From assembly GCA_016295275.1 (NCBI GenBank), contig JAEDLN010000121.1:1-7415 (forward strand): a stretch of 7,415 bases of DNA. Reading direction: 5' to 3'. How positions within the stretch are numbered: position 1 is the first letter of the stretch; every line of letters starts with the position of its first letter. Position numbers and translations under genes: made by a program. Positions 1-6,684 of this stretch are shown piece by piece. This DNA comes from Kiritimatiellia bacterium. GTDB lineage: Bacteria; Verrucomicrobiota; Kiritimatiellia; RFP12; UBA3636. Under the pieces are notes generated by a model that searched no databases, had not been told where the DNA came from, and was given only the letters and a program-made list of their open reading frames with translations.

Positions 1-2877
1 ACTTGGACCGGAGTGCGGGTCTTCGAAATCAACGAAGACGGGACGTGGTCGGAAATCCAAAGCGGCGTCAAATTTCCGTGGAACGAACTGGCATCGAAAA
101 ACTTTCGGGTGGCAGGCGCCATCCCGTCCAACGAAGAGCGCAATTACTGGATCAAAGTCGAACACCAGACGAACAAGTGCACGGATACGGCATGGTTGAC
201 TGTTGTGCATGTTTTGTCCGTGGAGGTTGCCGGATGCGGTTGGCCGGAGCGAGAGTGGGCAAATACTGCGACGATTGCCGCCGGAGCCTTGCCGACCGAT
301 CCCCACCAAGCCGATGTCCGCGTAACTGTCTTTCCAAACCGTATTGACATGCCCTTTCTCGTTCGACTTGAAGGAGGACTTGGGCATACGGAAGAATTCG
401 ATGCCGCACTGACGTTGGGCAGACAATCGTTGCGGCCTCTAGGAGACTATCAGGAGTGTTCTTCAGGGGCGGGAGGTGTCGCGGAAGGTTGCTTCACGTC
501 GTCCGATGTCGTGGGAGAGACCGGAACCGTTCGAGCATCGACAAAAAGTGCAACCGTTTCATTTGTCTGGGACGAATTCGAGGAAGACGACGAATGGGTT
601 CTTGATCCCGACTACATCCCTTCCGATGGAAGGGTCCAGAACAAATTCCGACTCCGCCTCCACAAGGAAGCCTCCGATGATTCGCCTTTCCAGCCGCTTG
701 CGGGACACGAGGTGCGAATGTTCGTTGAGGAAGTAGTCATCGAAGACGAAGATGGCAATCAGCAAACCTTTTCAAATTCGCCGGAATCGCCGTCCGATTT
801 GAGTGAATGGGTCGAATTTGCCGACGAATCCGGTGTTTGCGATTCAAATGGCGAAGTTGAACTGATGCTTGAAGTCAAACGTGACAACGTCGTTTTCGTT
901 CAACTGGTCGCCTACGATTGGACTGTTTATTCTAGCACACGGACTCCACCGCTTCGCAAAGTCCCTCGCAAAGTCACAACTTCCGTCGACGAACGCGAAC
1001 GGCATGAGTCTCGAACCACCAGCTCCGTCAACAATTCGGCCGGCGGACCTTATTTGATTCTGTACCCCAACCAAATTCCGGTTTCCCCGTCCGATGAGCT
1101 TGTGAGCCAATTTAAAAACGCACGAAACCTTTCAGCTATGGTGGGAGGCGTAGTCCGCATCTGGCCGTACTTTCGCTCGGGGACGAGTTACAGAAAGATT
1201 TTCAAGTGCAATGTCCGGTTTCGCAAACAATCCGCATCGGAGTCCGCATGGACAACGATTACCACATACGCGACTGCTTCGGCAAAAACAGAAGGGGTCT
1301 ACCTTCATGAATCTGTTGATACTGCGTGGGACTATATCATAAAACCAGACGAGCCTGGCACGTATTCTTGCGAGGTTCAGTATTGGAAGAAGTCGGGCGA
1401 TGCCCCGAAAACCTTCTCCTTTCAGTTCTCTGTCTTTACATGTTCGCTAACCGCTAAAAATCCCTTATTTCAATTCACAGATGACACAGCACCTTGGGCG
1501 GCATTTCTCCATCGGAGATCCACATCTGAAATCAACCCAATGACTTCTATTGAACTTCAACCCCAACCGGATACGAATGGTATTGCTCCAAATGCTATCA
1601 TAGTTTCCGACCCCGCTGGTTTTTTGAAAAACGGAAACAACATTATTTCTGCAACATCGGAAACATCGGACATTGTATGCGGGGTCGGACGTTTCTCCTG
1701 TCCTCACACGAGAATCCCGCTTTTATGCAACAATCCCGGAAACTCTCTTGTTCTTTTCGTCAATCCAGAACCTTCTGCGGTCGAGAATACGAATCGAGTT
1801 GGTTGCTTGCAACCAATTGGCTTGGCCGTCTTTGACATGTACATTGTCTCTCCTTCGGGAGAAGCACCTCCCGATGGCGAAGCCGGCAATTCCGAGGCAG
1901 ATTCCGCAGATGATGCCTTGTGGGTGTTTGACAAGGAGAACGATGGCGAATGCCATATCATTTGCAAAGCGGCGTCTCTGGAAGGCATCAAGGATGACGG
2001 GGTCCGAGAGGAAATTTGGAAACGCCTGAAATGGACTCTTCCCTCATGCGGTTCGGTATCGCCAAACAGTGGTTCCCGCGAGGCTGACACATGGACATTC
2101 GACTACGAAAGCATGCCGTTGAACAATTCTGACTTCGGGACAAAGGAAGACGGCGTGGCACTCTCAATTGAAGGAACGGGAGTTGCGCCTTGGTCTCAAT
2201 CCGTTCAGTTCCGATTCAAGAAAGAAGGGACCGGAGCGTCAAAAAAGCATCTAGATCGGATTCATGAAGGCGATCCAAACTGGTATGTATATTGGCAGCA
2301 AGCCATTCGCAATTCTGTAGCGGACATTCCCGATGAGTGCATATACTCTAGCGGAAAAACAATTGATGGAAAATACAGTGCCGTTCATAGGCATGCCTTG
2401 TCATCTATCTTTCAGTTGGAATGTGATATCAAGGTTAGTGATTCATGCGGACAAGGCATAGTTTATTTTGCAAAATGCCTTGCACACGAAGCGGGACATC
2501 ACAAAAGCTTCTGGCTTCCACTTCATCAGGGAGGTTGGGGCGATTCTCTTTTTGATGCCAGCAATGACATGGATTTCGACTATATTCCGGATACATGGGA
2601 GGAGTCTTCGCCTTGGAAAGAAAGAGGGTTTTCTTCGGGGAGGGACGATTCTATTCTGCGTGAGAACTGGGATCATGGATGGTGGCAAAATAGCGAAGAA
2701 TTGTCAAAGGATCCGCTTTCACGAACAGATGACTACATCAATGTCAATGGATACGACCAAGCTACAGGCGCGGGCGCTTGCGTTGATTTTGAAAAAAAAG
2801 TCGATGACGCAGAACAAATCGAAACTCATTTGCCGGGGAATGGAGGTATTTCGTCAAAAGATTGGAGTGCTAAATGA
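1..2877 (+). CDS. Large secreted/surface Ig-like protein with C-terminal HEAGH putative metalloprotease module (5' end outside window)
   Basis: The frame is open from base 1 (T-W-T-G-V-R-V-F), so the true start lies upstream; a GTG at 13 is only the first possible start inside the window. 958 residues are visible; numbering here counts from base 1. Residues ~105-190 and ~232-305 look like bacterial Ig-like (Big_1/invasin-like) domains: the second has PLAGHEV at 232 and DSNGEVELML at 281. An acidic linker (from W190, WDEFEEDDEW) separates them. A further Ig-like region ends with GTYSC at 453-457. Next come NNSDFG (708) and DPNWYVYW (758), motifs I associate with uncharacterised PVC-group secreted proteins. 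HEAGH at 829-833 fits the HExxH zinc signature, but the metzincin third-ligand spacing is absent. D856-x-D858-x-D860-x-I-P-D864-x-x-E867 resembles a thrombospondin type 3/EF-hand-like calcium loop. It is probably exported, but no signal peptide is visible because the N terminus is missing. Coding is near certain; peptidase activity is inference. Confidence 0.9.
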   Translation, partial: TWTGVRVFEINEDGTWSEIQSGVKFPWNELASKNFRVAGAIPSNEERNYWIKVEHQTNKCTDTAWLTVVHVLSVEVAGCGWPEREWANTATIAAGALPTDPHQADVRVTVFPNRIDMPFLVRLEGGLGHTEEFDAALTLGRQSLRPLGDYQECSSGAGGVAEGCFTSSDVVGETGTVRASTKSATVSFVWDEFEEDDEWVLDPDYIPSDGRVQNKFRLRLHKEASDDSPFQPLAGHEVRMFVEEVVIEDEDGNQQTFSNSPESPSDLSEWVEFADESGVCDSNGEVELMLEVKRDNVVFVQLVAYDWTVYSSTRTPPLRKVPRKVTTSVDERERHESRTTSSVNNSAGGPYLILYPNQIPVSPSDELVSQFKNARNLSAMVGGVVRIWPYFRSGTSYRKIFKCNVRFRKQSASESAWTTITTYATASAKTEGVYLHESVDTAWDYIIKPDEPGTYSCEVQYWKKSGDAPKTFSFQFSVFTCSLTAKNPLFQFTDDTAPWAAFLHRRSTSEINPMTSIELQPQPDTNGIAPNAIIVSDPAGFLKNGNNIISATSETSDIVCGVGRFSCPHTRIPLLCNNPGNSLVLFVNPEPSAVENTNRVGCLQPIGLAVFDMYIVSPSGEAPPDGEAGNSEADSADDALWVFDKENDGECHIICKAASLEGIKDDGVREEIWKRLKWTLPSCGSVSPNSGSREADTWTFDYESMPLNNSDFGTKEDGVALSIEGTGVAPWSQSVQFRFKKEGTGASKKHLDRIHEGDPNWYVYWQQAIRNSVADIPDECIYSSGKTIDGKYSAVHRHALSSIFQLECDIKVSDSCGQGIVYFAKCLAHEAGHHKSFWLPLHQGGWGDSLFDASNDMDFDYIPDTWEESSPWKERGFSSGRDDSILRENWDHGWWQNSEELSKDPLSRTDDYINVNGYDQATGAGACVDFEKKVDDAEQIETHLPGNGGISSKDWSAK
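2864..2867 (+). promoter_or_regulatory. Shine-Dalgarno site for the 2874 gene
   Basis: GGAG lies inside the last codons of the preceding gene, six bases before the ATG at 2874. It supports that start and fits translational coupling through the ATGA overlap. It is the clearest ribosome binding site in the window; the genes starting at 3445 and 4773 show no comparable motif. Confidence 0.6.
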
Positions 2878-3404
2878 AATATCAACACCAAAAATATATA
2901 GCTTTTCGAAATTCCGTGATTGGCGGATTTCTCATCCTTTCTCTTTGTATCGGTTTCTCTTGTTTCCTCATGCAACAGAAAACCGATCCAGACGTCAATG
3001 CAATTCGGGCCCTTGTGGAGACGGGTTCCGACGATGAACTGTGGACCTTTCATTATGAATTATGGCGCGAATATAAAAACAATGGCAAGCGTCCAAAACG
3101 GGTCTGGTCTGCCCATACTTGCCAGCGCATTTTCAATGCGATTTTCGAGTCGATGATTGCGACCGACTCGGAAACGAGAGTTCATCATCTTTTTATCTGC
3201 CTATTCGATCTCATTCAAATTCAGAAAGATCATTTTGTTCTCGGCCGGTTGTGTTCCGATCGGCAGTTTGTGGCAATTCGTGATCGATTGGAACAGTATA
3301 ATGACAAGGTAGATTTCAGAATAGACAAGTTGTCCATAAAAAAACATTTGTTGCCAACCGGAGAGTTCACCATAGAACTCGTCATAACCCACATTACTCC
3401 ATAA
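2874..3404 (+). CDS. Small membrane-anchored protein of unknown function, coupled to the Ig-like protein gene
   Basis: The 176-residue product is not recognised. The N terminus is basic (K2, K7, R12) and is followed by a hydrophobic segment at ~15-33, so a single N-terminal anchor with the rest outside the cytoplasm is likely. It is probably not a lipoprotein: the cysteines at 25 and 30 are not preceded by a convincing lipobox. The remainder (~40-176) is mixed alpha/beta, with an aromatic stretch (LWTFHYELW, ~56-64) and several lone cysteines, and no catalytic signature I can name. The start is chosen from the ATGA overlap with the upstream stop and from GGAG six bases upstream. That arrangement suggests co-translation with the upstream protein, so it could be a dedicated partner, for example an anchor, chaperone or inhibitor; this is inference from position only. 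The stop is TAA, followed by a 40 bp gap to the esterase gene. Confidence 0.8.
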   Translation: MKYQHQKYIAFRNSVIGGFLILSLCIGFSCFLMQQKTDPDVNAIRALVETGSDDELWTFHYELWREYKNNGKRPKRVWSAHTCQRIFNAIFESMIATDSETRVHHLFICLFDLIQIQKDHFVLGRLCSDRQFVAIRDRLEQYNDKVDFRIDKLSIKKHLLPTGEFTIELVITHITP

Positions 3405-3444
3405 ATTCACACGATAAAGCGGCTCAACAACACTTCCCGACAGC

Positions 3445-4263
3445 ATGAGAAAAACGATTGCGCTCATATTTCTTCTCTTCGCACCAACGACATCATCGTT
3501 TGCAGGACCGTCGGACTTTCGGCTTGGGGACGGTTATCCCGGACGAATCGAGCCATACACGGCATCTTCGGCATTTCAAAAACAGCTTGAAGAATTTTCT
3601 CTCACGGCCGCCTGGTTCCGACGCAACGATCCGTCGCCGGACCAGTATTTCAATCCCGTTCTCTGTCCCGTCAACGAACTTCCGTTCCTTCTTTACAAGA
3701 GCCCGACTTCAAAGCGTGGGCTTCCGCTTGTCGTCTATTTCGGAGGAACGGGGGAAAGAGGAACGGACCTTGCGTTGCAATTCCGCCAGACGGCCGTTTT
3801 CAGAAAAGTCTGTTCCGAGAAGTTCCAGAAGATCCATCCCTGCCATTTGTTCGCCCCGATGCTTCCGGTGGACGGAACGATCGAAAGCGGCACGCCGGAA
3901 GCGCCGACAAACCTCGCCGAACTCGTCTGCGACGCCATGTTCGCGGCCATTCGTTCGTTGGGCCCGGGCGCAGTCGACCCAAACCGAATCTATGTCACGG
4001 GCCTCTCCGCCGGCGGTTCCGCGTCCGTTTCCATGCTCTCGGCGTGGCCGGGCCGGTTCGCGGCCGCGGTTCCCGTCGCCACGACCGCCGATGCCGGCAT
4101 GGTGCCGGCTTCGAAGCCGGGAAACTACTGGCTTCTTTACAACGAGTCCGAGTTCCAACGCCCGGGCGCAAGGGCCGGTCTTGACGCATTCAAGAGGACT
4201 GTCGCGGAATGGGGCGGCGAAGTGCGCGAATCGACCTTCCCGGCCACGGGCCACAATGCGTGA
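3445..4263 (+). CDS. Secreted alpha/beta-hydrolase esterase, catalytic part, ending at an in-frame TGA
   Basis: The 272 residues before the TGA form a near-complete alpha/beta-hydrolase of the predicted-esterase/peptidase type (PHB-depolymerase and phospholipase/carboxylesterase style). Residues 1-20 are a signal peptide (MRK, hydrophobic core, SFA|GP cleavage). The strand LPLVVYFGGTGERGTD (93-108) corresponds to the oxyanion region, which in relatives usually reads HGxGERG. G186-L-S188-A-G-G191 is the nucleophile elbow with S188 as nucleophile. E234 or E236 in NESEF is a candidate acid, and H270 in TGHNA is the catalytic histidine. The substrate cannot be deduced; relatives act on carbohydrate or lipid esters. 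The frame continues without further stops past the TGA at 4261-4263 into the fold's last helix and a second domain, so the natural gene is probably 3445-4776. The gene has no clear Shine-Dalgarno and starts 40 bp after the previous stop. Whether the truncated form is active is unknown; the catalytic residues lie before the stop. Confidence 0.82.
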   Translation: MRKTIALIFLLFAPTTSSFAGPSDFRLGDGYPGRIEPYTASSAFQKQLEEFSLTAAWFRRNDPSPDQYFNPVLCPVNELPFLLYKSPTSKRGLPLVVYFGGTGERGTDLALQFRQTAVFRKVCSEKFQKIHPCHLFAPMLPVDGTIESGTPEAPTNLAELVCDAMFAAIRSLGPGAVDPNRIYVTGLSAGGSASVSMLSAWPGRFAAAVPVATTADAGMVPASKPGNYWLLYNESEFQRPGARAGLDAFKRTVAEWGGEVRESTFPATGHNA

Positions 4264-4776
4264 GAGGCGGCCTGGGCGGAAGATCCAGTCTGGGACTGGT
4301 TGTTTTCGAAGACCGCGAACGGTCGCCCGGTCAAATCGAATGCGGGAAGCATTCCGCCCGCCTCGCTGCCGCCATCGTCCGTCCGGGTGGAACCGACGAA
4401 AATCACATTTACGCCAACCCAATCTGGCCGGGATTCGGCCTCTGGTCCCGACCGGGCTCTGGACGGCCTGGACGGAACGGCCTACATTTCAGCAAGCCCT
4501 ATGGGACAAGCTGATTCCATCGATTTTTCCTTCGAGCCTGCCTTCCAAGGAACTGTTCTCGTCAAAACGGGAACCATTAAAGGCGAATTCCGTCTTTCGT
4601 CCGGTTATGCGGAAACGTCGTCCGACGGGCGGATGTGGTCTCGCGTCGCGAACGTCTCAAGAAGAGATGGAGTCTGCAAGGCGTCGGTTCGGTCGCCCGT
4701 CCGTTTCCTCAGAATCCATCCAACGCCGCGGAACCCGGAAATCGTGGCGATTCGGGAAATCGTCTTGATTCCATGA
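4264..4776 (+). pseudogene. Downstream part of the interrupted esterase gene: last hydrolase helix, linker and discoidin-like (F5/8 type C) domain
   Basis: This stretch is in the same frame as the esterase and begins directly after its TGA. Counting the TGA as codon 273, residues 274-288 read EAAWAEDPVWDWLFS, the usual esterase ending after the catalytic histidine (GHxxW...DP..WDWLF). A proline/serine-rich linker follows (~293-315). Residues ~316-443 resemble an F5/8 type C/discoidin carbohydrate-binding fold: ALDGLDGTAY near the start, a TG-containing middle strand, SSDGRMWSRV, and a final RFLRIHPT...IVAIREIVLIP, which matches the family's closing strands in style. The full read-through product would be 443 residues. 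A TTG at 4300 could restart translation, but nothing upstream supports it convincingly. The frame is intact to its TGA at 4774-4776, which overlaps the ATG of the next gene. That preserved frame argues for a very recent nonsense change, a sequencing error or read-through rather than old decay. Confidence 0.65.
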
Positions 4777-6590
4777 ATCTCCGAGTGTCTTATCCGCTCG
4801 TTGTTGCGATCGTTGCGCTCTGCACAACGGCGCCGGGAACCATCCGGGAAATCCGAAGGGCCGTCATCGGATGGGAATCGGGAGGACCGACCAGACTCGG
4901 TTCGGAAAGGGCAATGGCGTCGACGCACCTGACGAGCGGATCCAATCTCCACATCGTGGTCTCGCCATCGCCGGGCGCCGTTTCCGAAGAACGCGCCCGA
5001 TGGCAAGAAATGACCTGGCTGACGATGCCGACGCCACCGACACGGGGAACGGAATCCGATCTCGTTCCCGAAAAAGCGGACTTCGTTCTGGCTCCCGACG
5101 GAAACGGACACACTCCCGCCTGCTGCCCACCGGACCGATGGCGGAAAGTCGCCTCCTGCCTCGAAACGTCGAGAGGTCTTTGGACTCGCATTGATAGGAC
5201 TCCGGCTTCCACGGTTTCCCGGAATGAATGTTTGACATTGGTTTCCCCCGCAAGAGAATTGGTCGGCATCATTCCTCTTTTCCTATTGGCCGGAGGATGC
5301 CTTTTGCTAGGAGGGTTCCTCGACCTCGTGGTGGGGTTGGTTTCGTTTTCGGCGTTGATGTTCCTTCCGACGGTGTTCGGATTCGCTCCCGGGCCGGCAT
5401 TCGCTTATGGAACGGCCGGACTGGTCGTTGCCGGCTGCCATTTCTTCGGGCGAGCTTGTCCGCTGACACGATGTCGGCGTCGGGATGCCAATCGGACATT
5501 CAACATCGCAATTGCCGCTGCATTGTTCGTTTTCCTTGTTTTTTTGTCCTTGTCCCATCCTCTTCTCGTGCCCAACGGCATTGCCGTCGTGGGCGGCAAG
5601 GCGAAATTATGGTTTCTTGACGCCGGGCTGCCGGCAGGTTGGTTTTCGGAGGACTCATGGGCGCTCCTCGTCCCGGCCTATCCTCCGGGGACCGCGACAC
5701 TTGTCTTGTCCTGTTTTTCCGTCTCCGGTGGGTGTGGGGAATGGTTGACACAGTTGATCGGATGCGCGGCAATGGCGCTTGCATTCCTGGCCGCCGTTTC
5801 TTCATCCTGCCATGGTCAAACCGCGCGAATCGCAGGAACAATCTGGCTCCTTGCATTATTCCTCCATCCCGTTGCGCTCAAAACGGGAACTCAGCTTTAT
5901 CCTGATTCAATGTCGACTTTGTGCATTGTGGTCGGATGGAACCTTCTTTGGGTCGGGACCGAGCGAAGACGAAGGTTGGCCTGGATTGCTCTCGGTTTGG
6001 CAGGTTGGTTCAAGAACGAGGGAATCTTGTTCGCCATTCTTGGATGGATTGCTTGGATGATTGCGGGGTTCAGACTCGAACAAAGAAGACTGCACTTTGA
6101 AAGCTTCTACCGTCCTTTTTGGCAAAACGCCTTTAAGTCCCTTTCGATGCTCGCTATCGGCTTGGCGCTTCCCCTGTCCTGGCAGGTCGCAGTCCGAATC
6201 GCGGGAGGTGGTCTGCCGGACTACGATTCGATCTGGAATCCAAATCTCCAGCAAGCGTGTGCCGCGCTCAAACAAGAACTGACGATGACTCTTTTCAAAC
6301 CTTGGAACTGCGGATTGACGTTTCTCGTCGCCATTTTGATTTGCGTTTTTCGGCGGCATCCGCAACGATTCAATTGCGAAGATGCCGGTTGCTTAGAGAC
6401 ACCAACGAACGAGGTTTTCGCCGCTCTTTTGTTCATGCTTGGTTGTCTTGTCGGTTTTTCGTGGATTTACGGATGCAGTCGCGCCGCCGATTTCGACTGG
6501 CATCTTTTGACAAGTCTTTCGCGTTTGCTGTGGACTCCGACGCTCATTTTGGCATGTGCGTCCATCCGGTGGTTTGACCGTTCAAGATGA
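4773..6590 (+). CDS. Polytopic membrane protein, GT-C/GT39-like putative glycosyltransferase
   Basis: This 605-residue protein has an N-terminal hydrophobic signal/anchor (~7-20), an extracytoplasmic-looking segment (~25-155) and about ten to twelve membrane helices from ~164 to ~598. The N-terminal segment has RWQEMTWLTMP (75-85) and KADFVLAP (101-108), patterns I have seen in membrane proteins that carry a small soluble domain linked to a GT-C-like core. The loop at ~279-310 (KLWFLDAGLPAGW then VPAYPPGTATL) resembles the first large periplasmic loop and YPP motif of GT39-type transferases. GWFKNEGILF (411-420) and DFDWHLLTSLSRLLW (573-587) are also typical of this class. Such enzymes move sugars from polyprenyl-phosphate donors outside the membrane; the acceptor is unknown. 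The start at 4773 is chosen because ATG overlaps the previous stop as ATGA; a longer in-frame extension to 4635 would lie inside the discoidin-like domain. It ends in TGA and is the last gene of the run. Specific enzymatic function is inference. Confidence 0.85.
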   Translation: MNLRVSYPLVVAIVALCTTAPGTIREIRRAVIGWESGGPTRLGSERAMASTHLTSGSNLHIVVSPSPGAVSEERARWQEMTWLTMPTPPTRGTESDLVPEKADFVLAPDGNGHTPACCPPDRWRKVASCLETSRGLWTRIDRTPASTVSRNECLTLVSPARELVGIIPLFLLAGGCLLLGGFLDLVVGLVSFSALMFLPTVFGFAPGPAFAYGTAGLVVAGCHFFGRACPLTRCRRRDANRTFNIAIAAALFVFLVFLSLSHPLLVPNGIAVVGGKAKLWFLDAGLPAGWFSEDSWALLVPAYPPGTATLVLSCFSVSGGCGEWLTQLIGCAAMALAFLAAVSSSCHGQTARIAGTIWLLALFLHPVALKTGTQLYPDSMSTLCIVVGWNLLWVGTERRRRLAWIALGLAGWFKNEGILFAILGWIAWMIAGFRLEQRRLHFESFYRPFWQNAFKSLSMLAIGLALPLSWQVAVRIAGGGLPDYDSIWNPNLQQACAALKQELTMTLFKPWNCGLTFLVAILICVFRRHPQRFNCEDAGCLETPTNEVFAALLFMLGCLVGFSWIYGCSRAADFDWHLLTSLSRLLWTPTLILACASIRWFDRSR

Positions 6591-6684
6591 TTGTCCGACG
6601 TCTTTTTGATCATCACGGAGCAATGTGGGGCAAAAGGGTCGGGACAAAAGGGTCACATTGACATAGTATTATTGATATAGTAGC
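6591..6684. other. Intergenic junction between the membrane protein gene and the transposase remnant
   Basis: This 94 bp segment lies between convergent reading frames. It holds a weak GATGAT/ATCATC inverted repeat (6586-6591 and 6609-6614, 17-base loop), which is not a convincing terminator, then the nested repeat at 6621-6660, then an AT-rich stretch (6661-6683) of TAGTATTATTGATATAGTAG type. No gene is seen in it. Confidence 0.6.
6621..6660. repeat. Nested repeat: 7 bp inverted repeat enclosing a 14 bp tandem duplication
   Basis: CAATGTG (6621-6627) and CACATTG (6654-6660) are perfect inverted repeats. Between and partly overlapping them are two adjacent 14-mers, GGGGCAAAAGGGTC (6627-6640) and GGGACAAAAGGGTC (6641-6654), with one mismatch. 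The unit sits 24 bp beyond the stop codon of the transposase remnant, on its downstream side. It could be the end or recognition element of the mobile element, since RAYT/IS200-type transposases act on short subterminal palindromes. That link is inferred from position alone. Confidence 0.6.

Noticed and set aside
1799..1816. TTGGTTG-CTTG-CAACCAA hairpin
   Set aside because: Inside the large surface protein gene and low in GC; no gene boundary nearby, so regulation is not supported.
2985..3000. Lipoprotein signal on the 176-residue protein
   Set aside because: Cysteines at 25 and 30 lack a proper lipobox (small residues at -3 and -1 together), so an uncleaved membrane anchor is the simpler reading.
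3146..3170. CGAGTCG/CGACTCG inverted repeat
   Set aside because: Within the coding sequence of the small membrane-anchored protein, 11-base loop, no supporting context.
3363..3380. GAGTTC-ACCATA-GAACTC hairpin near the end of the 2874 gene
   Set aside because: Only six base pairs, inside the coding sequence, and not followed by a run of T, so it is not a rho-independent terminator.
4105..4120. Perfect 16 bp palindrome CCGGCTTCGAAGCCGG
   Set aside because: It lies within esterase codons for PASKPG and has no T-tract or second copy; probably a chance result of GC-rich codons.
3709..4422. Long antisense open frame of 237 codons opposite the esterase
   Set aside because: Arg-rich, low-complexity translation typical of a shadow of GC-rich coding DNA; the sense strand has a signal peptide and catalytic motifs.
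3458..4768. 436-codon + frame overlapping the esterase in a different frame
   Set aside because: Ser/Arg/Pro-rich translation without recognisable motifs; it merely shows that this frame lacks stops in GC-rich sequence.
4635..4772. In-frame upstream extension of the membrane protein gene to 4635
   Set aside because: It would lie entirely over the discoidin-like end of the esterase frame, while ATG at 4773 gives a classic ATGA overlap and a hydrophobic N terminus directly after it.
1..6590. UGA reassigned to tryptophan throughout the organism
   Set aside because: Only one internal TGA in over 6 kb of coding sequence, many TGG codons, and TGA serving as the natural overlap stop at two ATGA junctions; a local change at 4261 explains the data better.
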